Assembly (NCBI GenBank): GCA_009924135.1
Contig: RFSE01000013.1
Location: 1 to 62,310, forward strand
Source of the DNA: Pseudomonadota bacterium
GTDB taxonomy: Bacteria > Verrucomicrobiota > Verrucomicrobiia > Limisphaerales > SXTU01
DNA length: 62,310 bases
Reading direction: 5' to 3'
The notes under the pieces are model-generated. The model was not told the DNA's origin and ran no database searches. It was given only the letters and a program-made list of their open reading frames with translations. The position numbers were made by a program, and so were the translations under genes. Shown here piece after piece: positions 8,568 to 16,302 of this stretch (positions are counted from its first letter, which is position 1; the number at the start of each line of letters is the position of its first letter).

Positions 8568-9887
8568 GTGCCAAACGTGAACTGGCGGCGAGGGCTCCTG
8601 CGTCAACGACGGCCCCTTACAATTGGATTGCCAACCACCTTCTGGCGCACAAGATCACTCCCAGTGAATCCACTGCACAACCAATTTTCCCTGAACCGCG
8701 CAGCGTGCAGTAAGCCAATTCCTGTCAGTGTGATCGCGGCGATTGGCTTGGCCGCACTGGTCTGGTCCGCCGGGATCGCTCCGCTCTGCGCCGCCGATGC
8801 GACCGATCCGCCGAAGCCGGTCCGGGGCGAACTCATCATCAGTCGTAAACACGCGCAGTGGCAATCGCAGCAAATCCAGGAACCGTGCGTTTTGCCCAAT
8901 CCCAAGGACCCGACCCGCCTGGTGATGTTCTACTCGGGTACGCCGGCGACCAACCGGGATGGGTGCGACATCGGCAAGGCGTGGGCCCTGAAGTCCGACC
9001 CGTTCACCTGGCATCAGGATGAGCAGAACCCGGTATTCCGTCCCCTCAAGAATGCCTGGGATTCCGGCAGCATGCGCCTGGACACCGTGCTCTACATCGC
9101 GGAGGAGGATGCCTACTACATCTACTATTCCGGGACGAAACACGGAGCCCAGGACCGCATCGGGCTGGCCATCTGCCCGGCTGGTGCCGACGGCTATTCC
9201 GGCATCACGCCGGCGGCCATCCGGCGCTTCGGTACCGTACCCGTGCTGGCGCCGGAACCTGCCGCTCCATATTTCGAAAACATGTCCTCGCAGGCGGCGG
9301 TCTTGCGCGAGTGGGATGGTCAGAAAAAACAATGGAACTGGTTCATGTACTATTCCTATCGCGGCAAGGATGGCGTCCTTCCGGGCATCCGCCTGGCGAC
9401 CTCGACCGACGGGAAGTCTTGGACCCGGCAGTTCAATGAACAGGATCGACGCGGCATGGGCCAGATCTTCAAGTCCACGCCCGGAGCCTACTACGAATGG
9501 CACCAGGTCCAAAAAATTGGCGACACCTATCTGCTGTTGATCGAGGTTGGCATTGCCAGAGGGAAACGCTGGCGCCCCGTCATCGCCGTCAGCAAGAATC
9601 CCACCGCCGGTTGGGTCCAGACCGATGTGGACGCCATGACCCAGACCAAGTGGCCGGGAATCTATCGGGATGACACCATCTATCATGTTGCCACGCCTGC
9701 GCTTTATCAAATCGAAGGAAAATGGTATCTCTATACGCAGGCTTGTCCACTGCCCCGCAACGGCAATTACATCGATGGTGAATGGGATATGTGGTGTTTC
9801 GCGTGCGACCGGCTGATCCCGACCCTGCCCGGCTTTCAGAGCGTCTACATCCCTGGCCTGCCAGCGGCGGTGACCGACGGGAAATAA
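8568..9887 (+). CDS. Secreted five-bladed beta-propeller enzyme, GH43/GH32-like fold
   Basis: A 439-residue exported protein. The hydrophobic signal core VSVIAAIGLAALVWSAGIAPLCAADA lies at about residues 48-73, so GTG 8568 gives an unusually long N-region; GTG 8664 would give a normal signal peptide and may be the real start. The mature part repeats blade-like patterns: RLVMFYSGTPA, DAYYIYYSGTKHG, NWFMYYSYRGKDG, DTYLLLIEVGIARGKRW and KWYLYTQACPL, with an acidic residue after most of the aromatic strands. This resembles the GH32/43/68/130 propeller hydrolases. Assignment to one family is not possible by eye, so a sugar hydrolase or lyase acting on a plant or algal glycan is an inference. Confidence 0.75.
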   Translation: MPNVNWRRGLLRQRRPLTIGLPTTFWRTRSLPVNPLHNQFSLNRAACSKPIPVSVIAAIGLAALVWSAGIAPLCAADATDPPKPVRGELIISRKHAQWQSQQIQEPCVLPNPKDPTRLVMFYSGTPATNRDGCDIGKAWALKSDPFTWHQDEQNPVFRPLKNAWDSGSMRLDTVLYIAEEDAYYIYYSGTKHGAQDRIGLAICPAGADGYSGITPAAIRRFGTVPVLAPEPAAPYFENMSSQAAVLREWDGQKKQWNWFMYYSYRGKDGVLPGIRLATSTDGKSWTRQFNEQDRRGMGQIFKSTPGAYYEWHQVQKIGDTYLLLIEVGIARGKRWRPVIAVSKNPTAGWVQTDVDAMTQTKWPGIYRDDTIYHVATPALYQIEGKWYLYTQACPLPRNGNYIDGEWDMWCFACDRLIPTLPGFQSVYIPGLPAAVTDGK

Positions 9888-10018
9888 ACTGCCGAGCATC
9901 CAGAAAGCAAATTCCTACCGGCACCTGCTTACATCAGGACTTCTCGGATTGTCACAATGTCTAAGGGACTTGGCGCCCCGAGAAGGGGAGTGCGGGCCGG
10001 AGGCACGTTACTCCGGCC

Positions 10019-11050
10019 TCAGTGCATGGCACTCGCCTTGAGCAGAGCCTCGTGTACCAGTTCATCTTCCTCGGGCGTGACGGCCAGGGGCTTGCCGGTG
10101 CGGACGCACTCGGCCAGCGCGGCGAACTCGGGGGCATACCGTTGGTAGGGTGGAAAGTTGATGACTTGGCTGCCTTTCTTGTACGGGCCGGCTTCCTTCG
10201 CGAGTTCCACGGTCAACACTGGTTGCTCCAACGGCTTCACGATGGCGAACCCGTTGGTGCCCTGAATCTCAAACGTCCGGTGCGCTCCGGCGAGGGGCTG
10301 CATCGCGGCGCTGCTGATGATGCCGATGGCGTGCGGGAAGTCGAAGACGGCCACGCAGTTGTCCGCCAGGGCGTCGGCGTCCTTGCTGTCGTGGCGCAAC
10401 ACGGGGGTGATCATCGCGTGTTTGCCCAGCAGCCGGATCAGGGGATCAATCAGGTGGCAGCCGAGTTCGAACATCGTGCCGCCCGCAATCTCGCCGAACG
10501 AGCGGCGGCCCTCGGCGTTCAGACTGGTGTTGATGACGCCGCGCACGAAATGCACGTCGCCCAGCCAGCCCTGCCGGGCGGCTTCGAGCGCGGCGTTGAT
10601 GCCGGGGTTGAAGCGCCACATGTAACCCATCTGCATCAGCACCCGCTTGTTCCGGGCCAGTCCGAGCAGTTCGCGGAATTCCGCCAGCGCGATCGTCGGC
10701 GGTTTCTCGACATGAACGTGCTTGCCGGCCTGGAGCGCGGCCTTGGCCAGTTCGTGGCGATCCTTGGCATCGCATTCAATGGCGATTACTTCACTGGCGG
10801 CGAGGACTTCCTCCTTGCTCAAGGCTTTCACCCCGAGCTTCTCGGCCGCCGCGCGATGGGTGGCGGCCGGCTCGAACACCCCCACGCATTCCCAGTCTGG
10901 TGATTGGGTGGTCAGTTTCACCTTCGGCAGGGCGTGTGAATGGCTGCAACCGAGGAAGCCGATCCGCACGCGACGCGGGGCCTCGGCAGCCCCGAGGGTC
11001 AATGCGACAGACGAAACGGCGGCGGTCTGGAGGAAGGTGCGACGGTGCAT
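10019..11050 (-). CDS. Gfo/Idh/MocA family oxidoreductase with Tat-type signal
   Basis: A 343-residue protein beginning MHRRTFLQTAAVSSVALTL, a twin-arginine signal, followed by the Rossmann NAD(P) segment VRIGFLGCSHSHALPKVKL. The conserved EKPPTIA region (residues about 112-118), where the lysine is catalytic in the family, is present. The second domain has GGTMFELGCHLIDPLIRLLG, the family's substrate and cofactor region. Members oxidise or epimerise sugars or cyclitols. Export by the Tat pathway with bound cofactor is common in Verrucomicrobiota and Planctomycetota. An 8-bp GC stem (9995-10002 with 10011-10018) sits at its 3' end but without a T-run. Confidence 0.92.
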   Translation of the reverse strand: MHRRTFLQTAAVSSVALTLGAAEAPRRVRIGFLGCSHSHALPKVKLTTQSPDWECVGVFEPAATHRAAAEKLGVKALSKEEVLAASEVIAIECDAKDRHELAKAALQAGKHVHVEKPPTIALAEFRELLGLARNKRVLMQMGYMWRFNPGINAALEAARQGWLGDVHFVRGVINTSLNAEGRRSFGEIAGGTMFELGCHLIDPLIRLLGKHAMITPVLRHDSKDADALADNCVAVFDFPHAIGIISSAAMQPLAGAHRTFEIQGTNGFAIVKPLEQPVLTVELAKEAGPYKKGSQVINFPPYQRYAPEFAALAECVRTGKPLAVTPEEDELVHEALLKASAMH

Positions 11051-11091
11051 AGTGTGGGGGCGATGTTTGCGCGATTGGCGTTTCCGGGCAA

Positions 11092-11121
11092 CAAAAAGGC
11101 CCGCGAGACAGCTCGCGGGCC
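11092..11121 (-). terminator. Rho-independent terminator of the double-HMA gene
   Basis: On the minus strand a perfect 10-bp stem GGCCCGCGAG/CTCGCGGGCC with a 4-nt loop (11098-11121) is followed by TTTTTGTTG. It lies 20 bp after the stop of the gene at 11142-11654. Confidence 0.9.
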
Positions 11122-11141
11122 GGAGGGTGGAGAGTGACGGC

Positions 11142-11654
11142 TTACTTCGCCACGGAGCCGGTCAGGCCGGCGTCCTGCAAGGCACTGAAGACGGCCTTGG
11201 CGCTGAAGTCACCGGTGACCTCGAAGGTCTTGGCGTTCTTCTCGGCGGTGTTGCCCTTGACGCCGGGCACCTTGGACAACGCGTTCTGCACGGCGGTCAC
11301 GCACTTGCCGCAGCACAGGTGGACGCCTTCGACCTTGAGCGAGGCGACTTTCGCATCCTTCGCGCCGCTGTCAGCGAGCTTGATGGAGCCGTCGCTGGAC
11401 TTGCCGTAGTAGCCGGCATGTACGAGAGCGTTGACGGTCTCCTGGATGGTTTCCTTCTTGCTGGCGGAGATGGTGACGGTGCCGGCGTCCTTGTCCACGG
11501 TGACGGACGCGCCGCCGACTTTGGCGGCGGCCTTCTCGACGCCCTTGACGCAACTGCCGCAGCAGAGGTGGACACCGGAAAGTTTGATCTCATCCGCCTG
11601 AACGGCGAGGGCGGCGGTGAGGGTGAAGAGGCTCAGGGCGAGACGGAGTTTCAT
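11142..11654 (-). CDS. Exported protein with two HMA-like metal-binding domains (CCGxC type)
   Basis: A 170-residue protein with signal peptide MKLRLALSLFTLTAALAVQA and two heavy-metal-associated ferredoxin-like domains. The metal loops are GVHLCCGSCVKGVEKA (about residues 28-43) and GVHLCCGKCVTAVQNAL (about 113-129), instead of the usual GMTCxxC. Each is followed by the expected beta strands (ASVTVDKDAGTVTISA and KTFEVTGDF). It probably binds copper or another soft metal in the periplasm, as chaperone or buffer. No copper ATPase is nearby. A strong terminator follows, and it appears to be transcribed alone. Confidence 0.85.
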   Translation of the reverse strand: MKLRLALSLFTLTAALAVQADEIKLSGVHLCCGSCVKGVEKAAAKVGGASVTVDKDAGTVTISASKKETIQETVNALVHAGYYGKSSDGSIKLADSGAKDAKVASLKVEGVHLCCGKCVTAVQNALSKVPGVKGNTAEKNAKTFEVTGDFSAKAVFSALQDAGLTGSVAK

Positions 11655-11737
11655 TTGGGTTTGCAGGTATTTGGGTTAACTGACGGGGAGACTGACGAAG
11701 AAGCTACCGCGGGGATTCAGCCGCCGGGGACCGGACC

Positions 11738-12451
11738 TCAGCGCGTCGCCCGGGCGACGTTGATCTGGTCGCGGAGGCGGCGGTTGTCGGCCCGGATGCG
11801 GGCGGTGAGAGTTTTGCAGATGGCGACCAGGAACGGGGTGGCCAGTTCGGGCGCTTCCTGGATGAGCTGCTGGAAGTTCTTCGCGGAGATCTTGAGGAGG
11901 ACGGAGTTCTGGTTCGCCACGACATCCGCCGAACGCGGACCGTGGTCAAACAGGGAGATGTCACCGAAGAACTCGCCGGCCAACAAGGTGACCAGCACGG
12001 TCTCTTTGCTGCCAATCATCTGGCGCACGCGCAATTCGCCCTCAAGGATCAGGAACATCGAGTCGCCGGGATCGCCTTGTTTGACGACGGTGTGAAACTG
12101 CCGGACGTTTTCCACCTCCATGAACTGGGCAAACCGGCCGAGCTGCTGGTCGGTCATTTCGCCCAGGATTTTCACCCGCCGGAGGGCACCGGGCTTGATG
12201 CCGGCAATCAGCGGGGCAGGGGCGGCTGCGGCTCCAGCTCCGCCCGGCTGGACGGCATTGAAGACCGCCCGCAATTCCTTCATCACGCCGGCCGGGCTCC
12301 ACTTGTTCTCGTGGCAACTGAACACCCAGGTTTCCCCCAGCACGCGCTCGTCCCGCACCCATTCGGCCAGGGTCGGCAAGTCCACCGGACCATAGACGAC
12401 ATCGTCCACGGCCCAGATTTTAAAGCTGATTTCTTGAGCTGCCTGATCCAC
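11738..12451 (-). CDS. GYF_2-like N-domain fused to cyclic-nucleotide-binding domain
   Basis: A 237-residue protein. Residues about 8-65 (FKIWAVDDVVYGPVDLPTLAEW through NKWSPAGVMKELRAVF) fit the GYF_2 domain pattern: a GP-x5-L turn followed by a late W-x-P/A. Residues about 105-220 form a cNMP-binding beta-roll with FHTVVKQGDPGDSMFLIL, GELRVRQ and the cassette GEFFGDISLFDHGPRSADV. No HTH or enzyme domain follows, so it may be a sensor that works through protein contact. It lies upstream of the double-HMA gene on the same strand, 83 bp away. Confidence 0.8.
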   Translation of the reverse strand: MDQAAQEISFKIWAVDDVVYGPVDLPTLAEWVRDERVLGETWVFSCHENKWSPAGVMKELRAVFNAVQPGGAGAAAAPAPLIAGIKPGALRRVKILGEMTDQQLGRFAQFMEVENVRQFHTVVKQGDPGDSMFLILEGELRVRQMIGSKETVLVTLLAGEFFGDISLFDHGPRSADVVANQNSVLLKISAKNFQQLIQEAPELATPFLVAICKTLTARIRADNRRLRDQINVARATR

Positions 12452-12538
12452 GCGGTCCCTCTACGTATTCTGGTATGTTGAGAAGAGAATCGGCAAGTGG
12501 GACGCGAAGGTAAAGGGAGAATTTCGCCCGTCCACCGG

Positions 12539-14302
12539 CTACATCTGCTCCGTGGTCTGGATACCGAGCACTTCCAGCCCCTGCTTGAGGACGCGACCGG
12601 TGAGATCGCATAGCAGCAGGCGCGTGGCGCGTTCAGCCCCTTCGGCCTTGAGCACCGGGCAGTTCTCGTAGAAGCGCGCGAACAAGCCCGCCAGGTCGTA
12701 GAGGTAATTGCACAGGAAGTTCGGGCGGTATTCCTCTGCGGCGGCTTCCAGCACGAGGCCGAAGTTCAAGAAGTGCTTCGCCAACGCCAGTTCTTCCGCA
12801 GCCACGAGCTGCAACTCAGTTTCCTGACCCCGGGCTTCAGACGCCTGCTTCCGGAGGACGCTCTGCACGCGGGTATAAGCGTAGAGCAGATACGGCGCCG
12901 TGTTGCCTTGCAGCGCGAGCATCTTGTCCCAACTGAACATGTAATCACTCTGCCGGTTGGGCAGCAGGTCGGCGTACTTCACCGCACCCAAGCCCACGAC
13001 TCGCGCGATTTCCTTCCGCTCGGCTTCGGGCAGGTCAGGGTTCTTTTCCGTGACCACTTTCAAGGCGCGTTCCTCCGCTTCGTCGAGCAGCTCGCCGAGT
13101 TTCACCGTGTCGCCACTGCGGGTTTTGAACGGCTTGCCGTCTTCGCCGAGAATCTTGCCGAAGCCCACATGCACGAGCTTCACCTTCGCGGCCGACTCAG
13201 GCTGCCAGCGCGCGAAAGTGAGGAACAGCTTCTTGAAATGCGGCGCCTGTCGGTCGTCCACCACGTAAACGATCTCCGCCGGGGCCCACGTCTTGAGCCG
13301 GTAATCGATCGTTGCCAGGTCCGTGGTCATGTAGTTGAAGCCGCCATCGCTCTTGCGTACGAGCGCGGGGTCCGCGATCCATTCGCCGTCGCGGTTGACG
13401 AGGAAGGGGTCTTGCTTCGGAGGGAGTGAGCCGTCGCTGAAGACGCCGACGGCGCCTTCGCTCTCCCGCGCGATGCCGCGTGCCAGCAAGTCCTCCACCA
13501 CCGGACCGAGCTGCGGGTTGTAAAAGCTCTCGCCCAGCGCGTGATCGAACTTCACGCCCAGCCGGCCGTAGATCGCGTCGAATTGGACCTGCGACACGCG
13601 GATCATCTCCTGCCAGACGGCGATGTTGTCGGCATCGCCAGCCTGGAGCTTGACCAGTTCCTGCTTCGCTTCTTCGAGCCGCGCGGGATTCGCATCACAC
13701 TCGGCGTTGATGACCTTGTAGAGCCGTTCCAGCTCGGCGATGGCGTCGGCGGCCAGTGCGTCGCGGTCGAGGATTTGCTTCCAGCCCAGCAGGAGTTTGC
13801 CGAATTGCGTGCCCCAGTCACCGATGTGGTTGTCCGAGATGACGCGGTGGCCGAGCAACCGGAAGATGCGCTGCAACGCGTCGCCGATGCCCGTGGACCG
13901 GATGTGCCCCACGTGCATGGGCTTGGCCACGTTGGGGGAACTGAAGTCGATCACCACGGTGCGCGGCTGCGCGGCGGCGGCGTAGAACAAATGCTCCCCC
14001 CGGCCCGCTGCCTGCAAGGTCGCTGCGAGAGCGGCGGGGCGCACCCGGAAATTGAGGAAACCTGGACCGGCAATGTCCACGGCGTCGCAGACATCCGCCA
14101 CGTCGAGTGCAGCCTTTACCTGCTCGGCGAGCTGGCGGGGGTTCAGCTTGCGCTGTTTGGCCACCGCGATGAGGGCGTTGGACTGATAGTCCCCGTGACG
14201 CGCATCCGGGCACGGACGCACGAGAATGGCGGCGGTTTCCGCGTCCGGCAATACAGTGCGGACGGCGGCTTGGAGGCGGGCTTGAAGGGTCAGGTGCAAC
14301 AT
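12539..14302 (-). CDS. argS: Arginyl-tRNA synthetase
   Basis: Charges tRNA-Arg; class Ia, 587 residues. Start ATG 14302 (MLHLTLQARLQAAV) is chosen; the open frame further upstream runs into the mobile repeat at 14361-14555. The N-terminal additional domain (residues 1-110) ends FLNFRV. HVGH at 130-133 in SPNVAKPMHVGHIRS is the HIGH signature. The degenerate KMSKS region typical of ArgRS is FKTRSGDTVKLGELLDEA. The C-terminal DALR anticodon-binding domain has the expected YAYTRVQSVLRK and the family ending EVLGIQTTEQM. Confidence 0.97.
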   Translation of the reverse strand: MLHLTLQARLQAAVRTVLPDAETAAILVRPCPDARHGDYQSNALIAVAKQRKLNPRQLAEQVKAALDVADVCDAVDIAGPGFLNFRVRPAALAATLQAAGRGEHLFYAAAAQPRTVVIDFSSPNVAKPMHVGHIRSTGIGDALQRIFRLLGHRVISDNHIGDWGTQFGKLLLGWKQILDRDALAADAIAELERLYKVINAECDANPARLEEAKQELVKLQAGDADNIAVWQEMIRVSQVQFDAIYGRLGVKFDHALGESFYNPQLGPVVEDLLARGIARESEGAVGVFSDGSLPPKQDPFLVNRDGEWIADPALVRKSDGGFNYMTTDLATIDYRLKTWAPAEIVYVVDDRQAPHFKKLFLTFARWQPESAAKVKLVHVGFGKILGEDGKPFKTRSGDTVKLGELLDEAEERALKVVTEKNPDLPEAERKEIARVVGLGAVKYADLLPNRQSDYMFSWDKMLALQGNTAPYLLYAYTRVQSVLRKQASEARGQETELQLVAAEELALAKHFLNFGLVLEAAAEEYRPNFLCNYLYDLAGLFARFYENCPVLKAEGAERATRLLLCDLTGRVLKQGLEVLGIQTTEQM

Positions 14303-14804
14303 GATTTCCGCAAAGGGGGAGCAGATTAATGACCGCCGCGCTAGGGGTCGAGTGCAAAGGGGGCGCATCTCGACACTGCCCCCGGAGCGCGGCTGTGTCC
14401 CGCTCGGCGCGGGATCAGCCGCAGCATCAGCAGAATGCCGGACGGGGACGGAACGCCACAACTCCACCTGCCAGGCGCAGCCGCTGCGGCTGGTCTCCGC
14501 GACACAGCCGCGCTCCGCAAGATTTCGTTCTCGGGGGCAGTGTCAAGATTCGCCCAGTGCAAAGGGGACAAGCGGCGGAGAATCGACTCCAAGACGAATG
14601 TTCATCCTCCGAAGGTTGGGCAGAGGAATTTGGGGCAGGGAGAATTGAGCCCGAATTCCGAAGAGAAAACCGCGGATGACGCGGATGGCGCGGATAAAGA
14701 ACCGGTTACGCAAGCTCGCTATTGGCTGGATGAGTTCCCCACCGAAGCAATTGCCCTGGGACAGTTTGGGGTGAATCCAGCCTGCCCCGCACCGTCCATT
14801 GCTC
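14303..14804. other. 502-bp intergenic region upstream of argS
   Basis: It holds the MITE-like element at 14361-14555 and, near 14670-14700, a short run of related units (CGCGGATGACGCGGATGGCG). No gene is supported here. The argS promoter should lie just right of 14302, between the start codon and the element. Confidence 0.7.
14361..14555. mobile_element. MITE-like palindromic element, copy A, flanked by a 10-bp direct repeat
   Basis: The ends are 23-bp inverted repeats, 14361-14383 and 14533-14555, matching at 21 of 23 positions. Inside are further complementary arms: CGGAGCGCGGCTGTGTC on the left against GACACAGCCGCGCTCCG on the right. The sequence AGTGCAAAGG stands immediately before the left end (14351-14360) and again immediately after the right end (14556-14565), as expected of a target-site duplication. 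There is no ORF large enough for a transposase, so it would move in trans. Confidence 0.8.
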
Positions 14805-16178
14805 ATGCTGCTCGTTCAAAACGGACGGTCGTCGTTCACCTGTCAGGGTGTATCGCGGCGTTCGGCGTTGAAGGCGGGGTTCCTCGGTGCACTGGGTTTG
14901 AGTTCGGCAGATTTACTGCGCTTGCAGGCGCAGGGTGCGGCGCAAAAGAAGGGCAAGTCGGTCATTCTTCTCTGGCTGGACGGCGGGCCAAGTCATTTGG
15001 AGACGTACGATCCCAAGCCCGAGGCGACCAGTGCGTATCGCGGGCCGTGGGGCGCAATTGAGACGAACGTTTCCGGCATCCGCATTTCGGAGCAGCTTCC
15101 CTTGCACGCGAAGCACGCCGACAAGATGGTTTTCCTCCGCTCGGTGCATCACAAGACCGGCGATCATTTTGCCGGTGGGCACTGGATGCTCACGGGCCGT
15201 TTTGGTTCAACCACGACGGACAAGGAGCAGAAGTATCCCTCGGTCGGCTCCATCGTGTCACGTACGTGCGGGCCGAATGCGCCCGGACTGCCGGCCTATG
15301 TCGGCTTGCCGGCGGCGCAAAGCATTTACCTCTTTCCCGGTTATCAGGGGGCGGCGTATCTGGGGCCGGCTTTCAATCCATTCGATGTCAACACGGCCCA
15401 GAAGTATCTCGCGGCGAACCATGCCGGGCCGGTGCAAAAGCCGCAGTGTCTCGACAACTTCTCCGGGGACGTGGCACGCACGCAGTCACGCGTGGACCTG
15501 CTGTCGCAGCTCGACGGCTTCCGCCGCGGTCTGGATCGCGGCCGGCTGATGGATGCGATGGACCGTTACCAGCAGCAGGCGGTGGACATGGTCACCGGCA
15601 ACCGGGCGCGGGCGGCGTTCGACATCGAGCAGGAGGACGCGAAGACCCGGGACCGTTACGGGCGTGGACCATGGGGCCATTACACCTTGCTGGCCCGCCG
15701 GCTTGTGGAGTCCGGGGTGACCTTCGTTACAGTGGACATGCCGCACTGGGACGATCACTCGGGCATCGCCAAGGGCCACGGTTACAAGCTGCCGGTACTG
15801 GATCGCGCGGTGGCGGCTTTACTGGAGGATTTGAGCGAGCGCGGGATGTTGAACGACGTGCTGGTGATGGTGATGGGCGAGTTCGGCCGCACGCCAAAGA
15901 TCAACGAGGGACAACCGGGCATTCCCATTCCGGGCCGGGACCATTGGGGTGATGTTTTCTCCGTGATGCTGGCCGGCGGCGGGCTCAAGACGGGGCAGGT
16001 GATCGGGGCGTCCAGTGTGAACGGTGAGTTTCCCGTCGAACGACCGCTGACGCCGGCGGACGTGCTGGCGACCGTCTATCACGTGCTGGGGATTGACCCG
16101 GAAAAGACCTTCGATGACTTCGCCGGACGGCCCGTTCCGATCATCGATGGGGGGCAGGCCATCCGCGAGATCATTTGA
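14805..16178 (+). CDS. DUF1501 family protein (alkaline-phosphatase-like fold, exported)
   Basis: About 457 residues. The N-terminus carries SRRSALKAGFLGALGL, a Tat-like double arginine followed by a hydrophobic stretch. The core has the family hallmarks: KSVILLWLDGGPSHLETYDPKP (the acidic metal site), MVFLRSVHHKTGDHFAGGHWM, WDDHSG and VMVMGEFGRTPKIN, ending GRDHWGDVFSVMLAGGG. DUF1501 belongs to the alkaline phosphatase/sulfatase superfamily, but no activity is established. Its usual partners DUF1549/DUF1553 are absent from this window, so it is an orphan. ATG 14805 is preferred over TTG 14799. Confidence 0.93.
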   Translation: MLLVQNGRSSFTCQGVSRRSALKAGFLGALGLSSADLLRLQAQGAAQKKGKSVILLWLDGGPSHLETYDPKPEATSAYRGPWGAIETNVSGIRISEQLPLHAKHADKMVFLRSVHHKTGDHFAGGHWMLTGRFGSTTTDKEQKYPSVGSIVSRTCGPNAPGLPAYVGLPAAQSIYLFPGYQGAAYLGPAFNPFDVNTAQKYLAANHAGPVQKPQCLDNFSGDVARTQSRVDLLSQLDGFRRGLDRGRLMDAMDRYQQQAVDMVTGNRARAAFDIEQEDAKTRDRYGRGPWGHYTLLARRLVESGVTFVTVDMPHWDDHSGIAKGHGYKLPVLDRAVAALLEDLSERGMLNDVLVMVMGEFGRTPKINEGQPGIPIPGRDHWGDVFSVMLAGGGLKTGQVIGASSVNGEFPVERPLTPADVLATVYHVLGIDPEKTFDDFAGRPVPIIDGGQAIREII

Positions 16179-16302
16179 CCCCTTTTCGGTTTCATCTTTC
16201 TGATGAAGCCTTTTTGTTTGCCGGGAACCGCGCACCTCTTTAGCGTCGCCGTCGCTGCTGGCCGGCAAATCCCGACCCCGTCCCCGTGGCTAATGTTGAG
16301 CT

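Noticed and set aside
9995..10018. Terminator for the Gfo/Idh/MocA gene
   Set aside because: An 8-bp GC stem is present but no T-run follows on the minus strand and the stem abuts the stop codon.
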